Shown: piece after piece, positions 28,397 through 37,507 of the stretch | How the letters are laid out: each line of letters begins with the position of its first letter | Numbering within the stretch: the first letter of the stretch is position 1 | From: Bin87 sp965217175 | Lineage (GTDB): Bacteria > Chloroflexota > Dehalococcoidia > Lucifugimonadales > UBA3495 | Direction: 5' to 3' | Length of the DNA stretch: 64,000 bases | Assembly: GCA_965217175.1 (NCBI GenBank) | Contig: OZ244251.1 | Location: 1,488,001 to 1,552,000 of the forward strand | Notes under the pieces: model-generated | The model's input: only the letters and a program-made list of their open reading frames with translations | Databases searched by the model: none | Told to the model about the DNA's origin: nothing | Made by a program: the position numbers and the translations under genes

Positions 28397-28606
28397 ATGG
28401 GACGAAACTATAAACAGATCACGCTTGCAGAACGGTGCCAGATTACCCAGCTACTCGCCGCCGGGTCCAAGGTTCGGGAAATCGCGGCAGCTCTGGATCG
28501 CGCGCCATCAACGGTCGCTCGGGAGTTGAAGCGCAATGGGTCTCGCACTAAGGGCTACGACCCCAGCTATGCCCAGCAGCAGGCGCGGGCCCGGAGTTGG
28601 AATGCT
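28397..28606 (+). pseudogene. IS30 family transposase, N-terminal fragment
   Basis: About 70 codons: MGRNYKQITLAERCQITQLL, then the helix-turn-helix VREIAAALDRAPSTVARELKR, and YDPSYAQQQARARSW. This is the N-terminal DNA-binding part of an IS30-type transposase; the DDE core is gone. GCAACACC-TTGTTA-GGTGTTGC just upstream is a hairpin that probably belongs to the IS end. Sequence from 28607 to 28857 holds nothing recognisable. Confidence 0.8.
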
Positions 28607-28857
28607 GGCCTGTCGCGCTGCCTTGCCTCTCATCGGGGAACCTCTCTGCCGCAGATAGCAAATCCGACCACCGGGCGTTCATCCCACTCCAATTTTCAAC
28701 ACCCTGCCAGATAGGGCAATGGCCCTGCCTACCGGCCTGCCTCCGAACCTCATTTGATCTGCAGCGGGCTGTTCCTGCATGGATGGCTCAAGCAGCAGGA
28801 GAGATCGTACGTCGATTGGTCGTCCTATTAGAACAACTGATGGGCATACCACTCTGT

Positions 28858-30570
28858 TCACGCGGTTTGCACGCCGGCGGCTGTTTGCAGGGCCAACTCT
28901 TCCACTGCCATCTCGCGCATGCGGAACTTCTGGATCTTGCCGGTTACGGTCATGGGGAACTCGTCGGTGAACTTGACGTAACGGGGGACCTTGTAGTGGG
29001 CGATCTGGCCACGGCAGAAGTCGCGGATGGATTCTTCGGTGGCGTCCGCGTCGGGCTTGAGGCGGACCCAGGCCATGACCTCCTCGCCGAACCGCTCGTC
29101 GGGCACGCCGATGACCTGCACGTCGTCGATCTGCGGGTGGGTGTACAGGAACTCCTCGATCTCGCGGGGGTAGATGTTCTCGCCGCCGCGGATGATCATG
29201 TCCTTTAAGCGGCCAGTTATCTTGTAGTAGTCGTCCTCGTCGACGGTGGCGAGGTCGCCGGTGTGGAGCCAGCCGTCGGCGTCGATGGCGTCTGCGGTAG
29301 CCTCGGGCATGTTGAAGTAGCCCTTCATCACCATGGTGCTGCGAGTTTGAAGCTCGCCCTGCTGGCCCGGGCCGACCACGAGGCCGGTCTCCGGGTCGAC
29401 CAGTCTGACCTCCACGCCCGGCAGAACCTTGCCCACGGTGGAGACACGACGCTCGATACTGTCGTCGGCGAGGGTCTGGGTAACCACCGGCGAAGCCTCG
29501 GTTTGGCCGTAGGCGATGGTGATGCGGTCGGCGCCCATGCGGTCGATGACCTCACGCATAACCTCGATGGGACAGGGGGAACCAGCCATGATGCCGGTGC
29601 GCAGGGACGAGAGGTCGAGGTTGGTGAACTCGGGATGGCCGAGCTGGGCGATGAACATGGTGGGCACGCCGTGGACGGCGGTGCACCGCTCAGCGGAGAT
29701 GGCGTGCAGGGTCTGGAGGGGATCAAAGTGCTCGGCGGGAATGATCATGGTGGAGCCGTGGACAACGCAGTTGAGGCTGCCCATGACGCAACCGAAGCAG
29801 TGGTAGAAGGGAACCGGGATGCACAGGCGGTCGTGTTCGTCCATCTCCATGGCGTCGCCGACGTGGAGGGCGTTGGATAACAGGTTGTGGTGGGTGAGCA
29901 TAGCGCCCTTGGGGTTGCCGGTGGTGCCAGAGGTGTACTGGATGTTGACCACGTCGTCGGGGTCGCACTGGGCCTGGCTATTACGGAGGTCGTCCGGGCT
30001 CGTCTGCTCGGCGAGGGTCAGCAGGTCGTCCCAGCGCCACATGCCGGGGGGTGTGGGAGTGGAAACGTCGTCGTGGGGCGGGATGAATATGACGTGGCGC
30101 AAGTGGGGGAAGCGAGTGGAGTTGAGCTCGCCGGCCGCCGCCGCCGCCAGCTCAGGGACCACTTCGTTGACCATGCCCGCGTAGTCGGAGGTGCGGCCTG
30201 TCAGGGACGGGACGCGGAACCGGCCGATAAGGATGAGGGCGCCAATCTGCGCCTGCTCCAACACGTAGGCGAGTTCGCGGGTGCGGTAGGCCGGGTTTAC
30301 GGTGACGAGGACGGCGCCGATCTTGGCGGTGGCGAACTGGGCGATCACCCACTCGGTGTAGTTGGTGGCCCAGATGCCGACATGCTGGCCTTTTTCGATG
30401 CCGATGGACAGGAGGCCACGGGCCACGCGTTCCACCTCGGCATGAAACTCGCGGTAGCTGAGGCGGTCGCCGGTGGCCGTATGGACAAGGGCTTCCCGTT
30501 CGGCGAAGCGTTGGGTCTGGATGTCGAGGATGTCGCCGATGGTGCTGCGCGTGTCGATGTTGTGAGTCAT
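28858..30570 (-). CDS. Acyl-CoA synthetase (AMP-forming, FadD-like)
   Basis: A 570-residue ANL-superfamily enzyme that activates a carboxylic acid to its CoA thioester through an acyl-AMP. Motifs: P-loop YTSGTTGNPKGAML at about 190, YGQTEASPVV, GWLHTGDLATVDEDDYY and GRLKDMIIRGGENIYPREIE, with the C-terminal catalytic Lys region in PMTVTGKIQKFRM. Length fits medium- or long-chain ligases. The ATG at 30570 is preceded by GGAGGTTGACC. No close co-directional partner lies downstream. It could feed the acyl-CoA carboxylase operon or the thiolase-like/DUF35 enzymes nearby. Substrate chain length cannot be told. Confidence 0.92.
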   Translation of the reverse strand: MTHNIDTRSTIGDILDIQTQRFAEREALVHTATGDRLSYREFHAEVERVARGLLSIGIEKGQHVGIWATNYTEWVIAQFATAKIGAVLVTVNPAYRTRELAYVLEQAQIGALILIGRFRVPSLTGRTSDYAGMVNEVVPELAAAAAGELNSTRFPHLRHVIFIPPHDDVSTPTPPGMWRWDDLLTLAEQTSPDDLRNSQAQCDPDDVVNIQYTSGTTGNPKGAMLTHHNLLSNALHVGDAMEMDEHDRLCIPVPFYHCFGCVMGSLNCVVHGSTMIIPAEHFDPLQTLHAISAERCTAVHGVPTMFIAQLGHPEFTNLDLSSLRTGIMAGSPCPIEVMREVIDRMGADRITIAYGQTEASPVVTQTLADDSIERRVSTVGKVLPGVEVRLVDPETGLVVGPGQQGELQTRSTMVMKGYFNMPEATADAIDADGWLHTGDLATVDEDDYYKITGRLKDMIIRGGENIYPREIEEFLYTHPQIDDVQVIGVPDERFGEEVMAWVRLKPDADATEESIRDFCRGQIAHYKVPRYVKFTDEFPMTVTGKIQKFRMREMAVEELALQTAAGVQTA

Positions 30571-30832
30571 GGTCAACCTCCTGCCGGTTTGGTCCAAGCG
30601 ATTAGGCCGCGGCCAGGTCGTGCTCGATCATAGACCAAGGCGTGACGTCCGTCCCGCGAGTTTCGAGTTCCTGTTCCATTGTAGCGATGCGGGGGCGGTT
30701 CAGCGCAAGGGCTCGGCGTAGATCTGTCCGCCATTGGGGCAATCGACAAAGGAGGCGTCGTGCTAGACGACATGCGAGGCTATCTTGTCCGACGAAAAGA
30801 ATGTCAACGTCGGCACCACAACAGCTGCACAA

Positions 30833-31042
30833 TCAATCCGGCGCAAGCCGGGTGTTCATTGAACTAGATGCTTTTACCCCGAATCCACCGAAGGAGGGCG
30901 TTGGGTCAGTTGTAGAGGCCGGCAGTTGGTGTACCCAGCTTTCGGTGGTCCCGGAGGCGGCGTGGAGGAAAATCACCGGTGTGTCGGAGCCGCCGGTGTC
31001 CTCGTACCACAAATCGACTCCGGGGAGGGTAAAGTGTGGCAT
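30833..31042 (-). pseudogene. Alpha/beta hydrolase, N-terminal fragment
   Basis: Starts MPHFTLPGVDLWYEDTGGSD and reads PVIFLHAASGTTESWVHQLP, which includes the HxxxG oxyanion-hole region of alpha/beta hydrolases. The similarity then stops and the frame ends at 30833. The nucleophile elbow and His are missing. The gene starts five bases beyond the stop of the esterase pseudogene, suggesting a former two-gene operon. Confidence 0.65.
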
Positions 31043-31046
31043 CAGG

Positions 31047-31911
31047 TCATCCTTGCCAGTGGGGCGGCAGGCTGGGTTCCGACCTGCCGAAGCGACGGGA
31101 CAACCATTCCTGGTTGCGACGGCCGTCCTCATAGCCTGGGTGTTCCGCCTTGTGGACCTCGGTTTCGCCCGGCATGGACTGTACCAACGGGTCGAGGGCG
31201 GCGTCCAGCGCCGACCCGTCCGCGCCTGCCATGAGCAGGGTGGTTGAGTTAACCCGAGGCGCGAACCAGCGCAGATCGAAGTAGGACAGAGTGCCTCGCG
31301 CCATCTGCTCCTGTTCCGGATTCAGGCGTAAGTAGTCATTGATCTCCTCCAGCGCGTACGCGCTGGTGCGCCGTGCCAGGTCGGCGGTACCGTATAGGAA
31401 AGCCGGCGTGCACACCAGGTGCGTAACCTTTGGACACAGCGCCGCCGTGGTGTACGCCAGGTCGTTGCCGATGGTGGCGATGCGCGCGCCGTCAACTTCG
31501 GGCCGGCTGGCCAGTATTCCAGCCCGCGGGCGCAGTCGGCACGAAGCCCAGGTACACCTAGCCCGCCGGGCCATCTATGCCGTCGGTGAGCAGGCCGCGA
31601 CAACCGGGATTGAATTGCCGGTTGCTCCGGAGCTTGCCCCGTGGGGCTACGCCGAACGCCGCTTAGCCTTTGCGCGCCCAGACCTTGGGCACCGGCGGTT
31701 CCATGTTGTAGCCCGGCACCTGCAACAGGCCCGGCAGTTTGCCTTCCCTCTCGCGTAGCGCCGCGTACCAGCCGGCAATTCTGACCCGGTCCAGGCTGGT
31801 CAAGAAGACCTCGTACACATGGATCTGTTCGGTGGACCGCAATGGGACGTGGACTACCTCGGGCTCCAGCGGATTCTTGGCGGTTTCTGCCAGACCTTCT
31901 CCCCAGAACAA
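31047..31911 (-). pseudogene. Acetylxylan esterase-like alpha/beta hydrolase, frameshifted
   Basis: The first part reads MFWGEGLAETAKNPLEPEVV and RVRIAGWYAALREREG, then LPGLLQVPGYNMEPPVPKVW, typical of the acetyl esterase family. Frame changes between about 31660 and 31540 intervene. The frame then resumes as SRPEVDGARIATIGNDLAY through to EHPGYEDGRRNQEWLSRRFG. The GxSxG elbow expected at IATIGNDL is not intact. Family members deacetylate sugars. It appears dead, and the exact number of lesions is unclear. Confidence 0.68.
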
Positions 31912-32073
31912 AATCCAACATGGGCGACCCGCGCAGGTCTACGGCGCGCAAGAACGAGTGGGGGCAATCTCAACTTGGCCTAAACTTCCAGGGCAGTCCT
32001 AAATCCTGGGGATTTCGTACACACACCGCCATGTTTACTCGATCCGAGATGGCAGGATGGCGGTTTCTCCGAG

Positions 32074-32628
32074 TCATCGCTCACCATCGTCGTTATCAGG
32101 GGCCAGTTCCAAAAGGCGCATGCCCCGCTGCACCTGCTGACCGGGTTCAACCGCCACGCGCCGCACTACTCCGCTGCGGGGAGCCGTGATCACCAACTCC
32201 ATTTTCATGGACTCCATCAACACTACAGTCTGGTTTTGCTCCACCCGGTCACCCTCGCTGACCAGCACCTCCAACACCGACCCAGGCATGGGGGCCAGGA
32301 CATCGCCCGGACCTTCGGTGGCCGATGCGCTCCCTCGACGCCTGGCCTCCGCCCGCTGGAACACGAACAAAGAACCATCCAGCCAAAGGTGTAACTCAGG
32401 ACCCACCCATGCCCAGGCGAAGCGGTAAAAGCGGCCCGACTCAGTTCTGCACAGCGCTCCACCAGCCTCACGGGACTCAATGCTGAGAGCAATCGTGGAT
32501 TCCAAGCCGGTCGGAACCGAACCTTCCAGATCGAAAATCAGATGACCTTCGCTCTCTTCCAGCCGGTAGCGATAGGGTTCCTGCGTCGCCGGGTACGTCT
32601 CCCGCATCTCGCCCTGGCTCTGGGTCAT
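32074..32628 (-). CDS. Biotin carboxyl carrier subunit of an acyl-CoA carboxylase
   Basis: A 184-residue protein. The first 100 residues form a beta-rich BT-like domain (HLWLDGSLFVFQRAEARRRG). The rest is a biotinyl domain, LAPMPGSVLEVLVSEGDRVE followed by MESMKMELV, where the Lys of MKM is biotinylated (the usual Ala is Ser). It carries CO2 between the biotin carboxylase and carboxyltransferase. Its ATG overlaps the stop of the biotin carboxylase gene (ATGA) behind GGAGGC, so translation is coupled. In many methylcrotonyl- or propionyl-type enzymes this part is fused to the carboxylase; here it is separate. Confidence 0.9.
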   Translation of the reverse strand: MTQSQGEMRETYPATQEPYRYRLEESEGHLIFDLEGSVPTGLESTIALSIESREAGGALCRTESGRFYRFAWAWVGPELHLWLDGSLFVFQRAEARRRGSASATEGPGDVLAPMPGSVLEVLVSEGDRVEQNQTVVLMESMKMELVITAPRSGVVRRVAVEPGQQVQRGMRLLELAPDNDDGER

Positions 32629-34127
32629 GGGAGCCTCCGCTGTCCGGCGGACTGCCAGGGATTGGCGCTAACCGGCCTATCGCTGCCAGCCTGTTGAGAT
32701 GCTTGACCAACAGGCTGACGCGACGCCCAGGCCGCCAGCGCGCGGGCCATCATGCGAGAGTCACCCGAAATGAACGGGCTGGTAACCGCCGGGTTCCACT
32801 CCAAGAAGCCGGTGTCGTATTCGCCCTGCTGAAACTGGGCATGCCCCACCACCGCCCGCAGCAGCGGAATGTTGGTGACAACTCCCAACACCAGGAACTG
32901 GGAAAGGGCGGCCTCCATCCGGCGCAAGGCCAGGTCGCGCTCAGGAGACCAGGCGACGAGCTTCGCCAGCATGGAGTCGTAGTAGATGGACACTTCCTGA
33001 CCCTCGGACACGCCGCTGTCCAGCCGGAGCCCGGGCCCGCTGGGGGGCCGCCAACGCAGCAGCGTACCGGTGGACGGAACGAAATCGCGATACGGATCCT
33101 CGGCGTATATGCGGCACTCGATGGCGTGGCCCCGGGGTTGGATGTCCTCCTGTTGAAGCGTCAGAGGTTCCCCTCCGGCGATGCGGATCTGCCATTCCAC
33201 CATGTCCAACCCCACGACGGCCTCGGTCACCGGGTGTTCAACCTGGAGCCGGGCGTTCATTTCCAGAAAGTAGAATTCGCCGCTCCTTGGGTCCAGCAGG
33301 AATTCAACCGTCCCGGCGTTGACGTATCCGGCCTCGCGGGCCACAGCGATGGCGGCGTCGCCCATGCGCCGGCGCAACTCCGGCGTCAGGGCCGGCGATG
33401 GGGTCTCCTCAATGATCTTCTGGTGGCGGCGTTGGATGCTGCACTCGCGTTCGCCCAGGTGGATAGTGTGCCCGGACCCGTCTGCCAGCACCTGGATCTC
33501 CACGTGGCGCGGGTTGGCAACGTACCGCTCCAGGAACATCCGGCCGTCGCCGAAAGCAGCCTGCGCTTCCCGGCTGGCCGTCTCCATATCCCCGCCCAAA
33601 TCGGCCTGGCGGTTGACCTGGCGCATGCCGCGACCGCCTCCCCCGGCGGCCGCCTTGACCATCAGGGGAAACCCCCATCGGTCAGCAAACTCTACGGCCA
33701 CTGGATCCCCAGGAAGACACGCGGGCGTACTGGGGACCACCGGGACACCCGCGGCCAGCGCGATGTCCTTGGAATGCAGCTTATCCCCCAGCGCGGCCAT
33801 GCTTTCCGGCGTAGGTCCGATGAAGGTTATGTGCGCGTCCCGGCAGGCCCGGGCAAACTCCGGATTCTCCGACAGGAAACCGTAGCCCGGGTGGATCGCG
33901 TCGACCCCGCAATCCCTGGCAGCTTGCACCAGTTTGGAGATGCTCAGGTAAGTCTCCTCGGCAGTGCTGCCGGGCAGGGCCACCGCCTGCTCCGCCATGA
34001 GCACGTGGGGAGTTCCGGCGTCAGGGTCGGAATAAACCGCGACCGGCATAATGCCCATAGCGTGCAGCGTCTGGTTAATTCGGACCGCGATTTCTCCGCG
34101 ATTGGCTACCAGAACTTTGGAGAACAT
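32625..34127 (-). CDS. Biotin carboxylase subunit of an acyl-CoA carboxylase
   Basis: A 500-residue ATP-grasp enzyme that carboxylates biotin on its carrier protein. Motifs: KVLVANRGEIAVRI at the N terminus, GYGFLSENPEFA, KAAAGGGGRGMR (ATP lid), ERECSIQRRHQKIIEETPSP, EFLLDPRSGEFYFLEMNARLQVEHPVTE (quoted as landmark blocks) and ECRIYAEDPYRDF. The C-terminal tail after about 445 is Ala- and Gln-rich. The start at 34127 is set by the family N terminus; only a poor ribosome binding site precedes it, 53 bases after the carboxyltransferase stop. It is the middle gene of a three-gene operon. Confidence 0.93.
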   Translation of the reverse strand: MFSKVLVANRGEIAVRINQTLHAMGIMPVAVYSDPDAGTPHVLMAEQAVALPGSTAEETYLSISKLVQAARDCGVDAIHPGYGFLSENPEFARACRDAHITFIGPTPESMAALGDKLHSKDIALAAGVPVVPSTPACLPGDPVAVEFADRWGFPLMVKAAAGGGGRGMRQVNRQADLGGDMETASREAQAAFGDGRMFLERYVANPRHVEIQVLADGSGHTIHLGERECSIQRRHQKIIEETPSPALTPELRRRMGDAAIAVAREAGYVNAGTVEFLLDPRSGEFYFLEMNARLQVEHPVTEAVVGLDMVEWQIRIAGGEPLTLQQEDIQPRGHAIECRIYAEDPYRDFVPSTGTLLRWRPPSGPGLRLDSGVSEGQEVSIYYDSMLAKLVAWSPERDLALRRMEAALSQFLVLGVVTNIPLLRAVVGHAQFQQGEYDTGFLEWNPAVTSPFISGDSRMMARALAAWASRQPVGQASQQAGSDRPVSANPWQSAGQRRLP

Positions 34128-34179
34128 CGGAAAACGTGCTGCGCGGGATCGTGTGGCCCGAGCGGGAACAGGCTGGCCA

Positions 34180-35787
34180 TCACATTCGGTAGACGCCGCG
34201 CTTCTGCTCGGGGAACGGGGCATTTATCGAGGCGGCGATTCCCAGGCCCACCACGTCGCGCGTGTCCACCGGGTCGATGATCCCGTCGTCCCACAGGCGG
34301 GCGGTGCTGTAATAGGGATCGCCCTCCAACTCGTACTTTTCCAGGATGGGACGTTGCAGGTCGTCCCGCTCCTCCTGCTCCATAGTACGTCCCTGCCGCT
34401 CCAACTGCTGCAACCTGATTGTGAGCAGCACCTCCGCTGCCTGCTGCCCGCCCATCACCGAAATGCGGGCGTTGGGCCACGTCCACAGGAACCGCGGCTG
34501 GTAGGCCCGCCCGCACATGCCGTAGTTTCCCGCCCCGAAGGAACTGCCGATGATCACGGTGAACTTGGGTACGGCTGCGTTGGACACTGCCATGACCATC
34601 TTGGCCCCGTCCTTGGCAATACCACCATGCTCGTACTGGCTGCCCACCATGAAGCCGGTGATGTTCTGCAGAAACAGCAGTGGGATCCCCCGTTGGCTGC
34701 ACAGATCTATGAAATGGGTACTCTTCAGAGCGCTCTCGGAAAAGAGGACTCCGTTGTTGGCGACCACTCCCACCGGATACCCCCAAATACGCGAGAAGCC
34801 GCAGACCAGGGTTCCCCCGTACTCGGCCTTGAACTCGTGGAACCGGCTCCCGTCCACAATGCGGGCGATTACCTCACGCACGTTGTATTGCCGCCGGTTG
34901 TCGGGGGACACTATGCCGTAGAGCTCGGCCGGATCGTAGGCTGGCGGTTCCGGGTTGGAGACCTGGAACGGAAGGTCTCGCCTCTTCACGAAGTTCTCGA
35001 TGATGTCTCGGGTGATGGCCAGGGCGTCTTCATCGTCAACGGCCTGGTGGTCGGCCACGCCGGATATTCGGGTATGCACGTCCGCGCCGCCCAGAGTCTC
35101 CGGGTCCACCTCCTCGCCAGTGGCCGCCCTCACCAACGGCGGCCCGCCCAGGAAGATGGTGCCCTGCTCCCGAACCATGACCACCTCATCGCTCATGGCC
35201 GGAATATACGCTCCGCCGGCCGTGCAAGACCCCATGACTACCGCCACCTGCGGTATCCCCAAGGCCGACATCTGCGCCTGGTTGTAGAAGATGCGCCCGA
35301 AGTGGTCCCGGTCGGGGAATACCTCCGCCTGCAATGGCAAAAAGGCTCCGCCGGAATCCACCAGATAGATGCAGGGCAGGTGGTTTTCTAGGGCAATTTC
35401 CTGGGCGCGCAGGTGCTTCTTGACGGTGATCGGATAATACGTTCCGCCCTTGACCGTGGCGTCATTGGCGACAACCACCACCTCTTTTCCCTGGACGACA
35501 CCGACGCCGGTCACGATTCCGGCGGACGATTCCTCACCATCGTACATGTCCCAGGCCGCCAACGGGCTCAGTTCAAGGAACGGTGTGTTGGCGTCCACGA
35601 GAGCATCGATCCGCTCCCTGGCCAGCAGTTTGCCGCGGCTGCGGTGCAACTCCACCTGCCGCTCACCCCCGCCGGCCCGAACTTGGGCCATCCGGTCTTT
35701 CATGTCGCGCACCAGGGCCCCCATCCGGGCCTGGTTATCCTGAAAATCAGGGTCAGAGGTTCGCAGGTTGGAGGCGATTATTTCCAT
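34180..35787 (-). CDS. Acyl-CoA carboxylase carboxyltransferase (beta) subunit, MCC-like
   Basis: A 535-residue carboxyltransferase with two crotonase-like halves. Landmarks: GKLLARERIDALVD, VANDATVKGGTYYPIT, IYLVDSGGAFLPLQ, GSCTAGGAYIPAMSDE, and the second-half blocks FLQNITGFMVGSQYE, IIGSSFGAGNYGMCGRAY and GGQQAAEVL. The end, AASINAPFPEQKRGVYRM, resembles methylcrotonyl-CoA carboxylase beta (and geranyl-CoA carboxylase), so a branched unsaturated acyl-CoA is the likeliest substrate, though propionyl-type specificity is not excluded. First gene of the operon with the biotin carboxylase and carrier. ATG 35787 or GTG 35790 may be the start. Confidence 0.93.
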   Translation of the reverse strand: MEIIASNLRTSDPDFQDNQARMGALVRDMKDRMAQVRAGGGERQVELHRSRGKLLARERIDALVDANTPFLELSPLAAWDMYDGEESSAGIVTGVGVVQGKEVVVVANDATVKGGTYYPITVKKHLRAQEIALENHLPCIYLVDSGGAFLPLQAEVFPDRDHFGRIFYNQAQMSALGIPQVAVVMGSCTAGGAYIPAMSDEVVMVREQGTIFLGGPPLVRAATGEEVDPETLGGADVHTRISGVADHQAVDDEDALAITRDIIENFVKRRDLPFQVSNPEPPAYDPAELYGIVSPDNRRQYNVREVIARIVDGSRFHEFKAEYGGTLVCGFSRIWGYPVGVVANNGVLFSESALKSTHFIDLCSQRGIPLLFLQNITGFMVGSQYEHGGIAKDGAKMVMAVSNAAVPKFTVIIGSSFGAGNYGMCGRAYQPRFLWTWPNARISVMGGQQAAEVLLTIRLQQLERQGRTMEQEERDDLQRPILEKYELEGDPYYSTARLWDDGIIDPVDTRDVVGLGIAASINAPFPEQKRGVYRM

Positions 35788-36095
35788 CACTATTCCGTGG
35801 GCAGCGTCCCCGGGGATTTCCCGACTTATGAACCAAATGGGCGCGGTCTCCCAGCGGAGAGCGCATAGCCAACTCGTTGCACAGGTTGTTCCAGGATCGG
35901 ACCGATCTTGTAGTCATGCAGGACATGCAATTCCGCCTACCGGTTTGGAGCGGCGGGCCGCACCAATGGGACGGGCTTGTCGATGATAACACGACGCGGA
36001 TTGTGGCGCGGGGTCGCGGGTGTAGTCTCGGATTCGGGCTCGGCATCGATCGGTATCGTGAGCCACCCCAACTCTGTGTCGGAAGTCCGACGAGC
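35788..36095. other. Upstream region of the carboxylase operon
   Basis: About 308 bases between the carboxylase operon and IS1182 copy 1. It contains the 58-bp repeat listed separately. No gene is recognised; the operon promoter should lie here, but no convincing hexamer pair was picked. Confidence 0.4.
36035..36092 (+). repeat. 58-bp dispersed repeat, copy 1
   Basis: CGGGCTCGGCATCGATCGGT continues as ATCGTGAGCCACCCC, then CTCTGTGTCGGAA. It matches 62020-62078 at nearly every position over 58 bases. GGCTC and GAGCC can pair around the ATCGATCGG centre. It abuts IS1182 copy 1. Confidence 0.7.
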
Positions 36096-36259
36096 AGAGA
36101 GTCTGAGGATTAGTGGCCAAGGCTATGGGATGGATGGCGAGTTGTGGGTTGTGAGACTGGCGGTGTTGAGCGCAGCCAATGGGATGGGTAAACCGTCAGA
36201 CGTCCAGGCTTCGGACCACCGGTGTTAGCCGGGAGACCGAACCGGAACAGTTTGAGCAG

Positions 36260-36283
36260 AGCCTGCCCTGAACTTGATTCAGG
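36260..36283. repeat. 24-bp palindromic insertion in IS1182 copy 1
   Basis: AGCCTGCCCTGAACTTGATT then CAGG; the core CCTGAA/TTCAGG is self-complementary. It is absent from copy 2, where the frame reads GHNLLKLF without interruption. It begins AGCCTGCC, as does the 23-bp insertion at 37287. Confidence 0.7.
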
Positions 36284-37286
36284 GTTGTGGCCGGTGCAGA
36301 TCAGCGACCACTCGCCGTTGACCTTTTCCAAGCCCCGCAGGAGGAATTGCCGGAAGCCCCGTCCCGCCTTGATTTGGCCGAAGACTGGCTCCACCGTCTC
36401 CATCCGCAGGGCGTAGCGCTTACGACCACGCCTGGTTTGCAACTTGCGCCGCATCCGGTCCCTGGGGGAGAGATGACGGGGTGTGCGTCCTCGGGGCGCG
36501 GGCGGAACCACTCTGCCGTGGCGCGTCTGTTCCGGTGCGACAAACGGGTCCACGCCCAGGGCATGGAGGTCCTCGACTGCCTTTGCCGAGTAGTCACCGG
36601 CGTCGGCGGATACTTCCTTTGGTACTGCGCCTTGGTACTGAGCCGGTGTTGCTGATGGTTTCCGCAATCATGACCACGGCCTGCTGCTTGTCCGAGGACT
36701 GGCTGGTGGCCCGGGCCGCCACGATCACCTGGTGGGCGTGGTCCACCACCGCCTGTCAGTTGTAGGTCTGCTGGAAGTCCCGTCCGCCCGGCGCCGGCAT
36801 GATGCGGGACTCAGCAGCGGTGAAATTGCGCTGGGCCTTGTCGTCGGGCACCCCAGGATGGGTCTTACCATCGACCTCGGCCAGCTCCTCCGGCAACTCC
36901 GCCGCCAACTGCGCTTCTTTCTCTTTCATCCGCTTATAACTCATCGCCTTTTGCTTCGATACGTTGGCCCTCACCTTGGTGCCGTCCAGCGCCACGTGAC
37001 CCAACTTCACCAGCCCCGCCCGCTGGCACAATTCCAGCACCCGGAGAAACAGGCCAGTCAACGCCGCCAGGTGGTCCTTGCGAAAGTCGGAGATGGTGCG
37101 GAAGTCTGGGGTGCTATTCGCCGCCAGCACCCGAAAGGCGATGTCCTCGTGGAGCCGTTGGGCAATGCTCCGTAATGACGCCACCCCGACGCAGTGGCCG
37201 GAGAGCAGCACCTTGACCATCATCCGCGGATTATAGGGCGGCCCGCCACGCCTTTCCTGCTCGTAACTTGCGGTGATGTCCGACAG

Positions 37287-37309
37287 AGCCTGCCACCGCG
37301 AAAGCGGGG
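37287..37309. repeat. 23-bp palindromic insertion in IS1182 copy 1
   Basis: AGCCTGCCACCGCGAAAGCG then GGG, with CCGC/GCGG able to pair around TTTC. It interrupts QLD-LS of the transposase and shifts the frame. The same insertion is present at the same site in copy 2 (42545-42567). Confidence 0.72.
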
Positions 37310-37507
37310 GTCCAACTGGTCGACCACTTCGGAGATGAAGTATGCCAGATGGTCGTCGGGCAGCCACTATTGCAGAGCCGCCGGCAGCAGCAACTGCTGG
37401 TCGGGGTCGTAGGGAGGGTAGGTCTTGCTCATCGACTGCACCACTGGTTTGATGCTCGACCCATCATACCCTTGACACCTCAACAAACGTGTTTCTCGGA
37501 CGGGCTG

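Larger units (their letters stand above)
36220..37432 (-). pseudogene. IS1182 family transposase (copy 1), disrupted
   Basis: Reads MSKTYPPYDPDQQLLLPAA at the start. After a 23-bp insertion that shifts the frame it continues DITASYEQERRGGPPYNPR. DFRTISDFRKDH and LVKLGHVALDGTKVRANVSK follow. Beyond a break near 36750 come VSADAGDYSAKAVEDLHALG, RMETVEPVFGQIKAGRG and SLICTGHN. The segment between RDFQQTYN and AQYQGAVPKEV is frameshifted. A 24-bp insertion splits GHN from LLKLF. Copy 2 has an internal coiled region that is shortened here. Inactive. Confidence 0.85.
36096..37507 (-). mobile_element. IS1182-type element, copy 1 (inverted)
   Basis: The right end is TTTCTCGGACGGGCTG at 37492-37507, complementary to the left end of copy 2, and is followed by CTAG at 37508-37511. 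The left end is less certain; GAGCAGAGAGTCTGAGG near 36095 resembles the other end of copy 2. The element carries a disrupted minus-strand transposase and two small palindromic insertions. With copy 2 it forms the inverted pair responsible for the inversion described under findings. Confidence 0.75.

Noticed and set aside
32694..34280. 528-codon plus-strand open frame
   Set aside because: It lies entirely opposite the biotin carboxylase gene, is rich in His, Arg and Gly, and has no domain signature.
34051..35391. 446-codon plus-strand open frame
   Set aside because: Antisense shadow of the carboxyltransferase gene.
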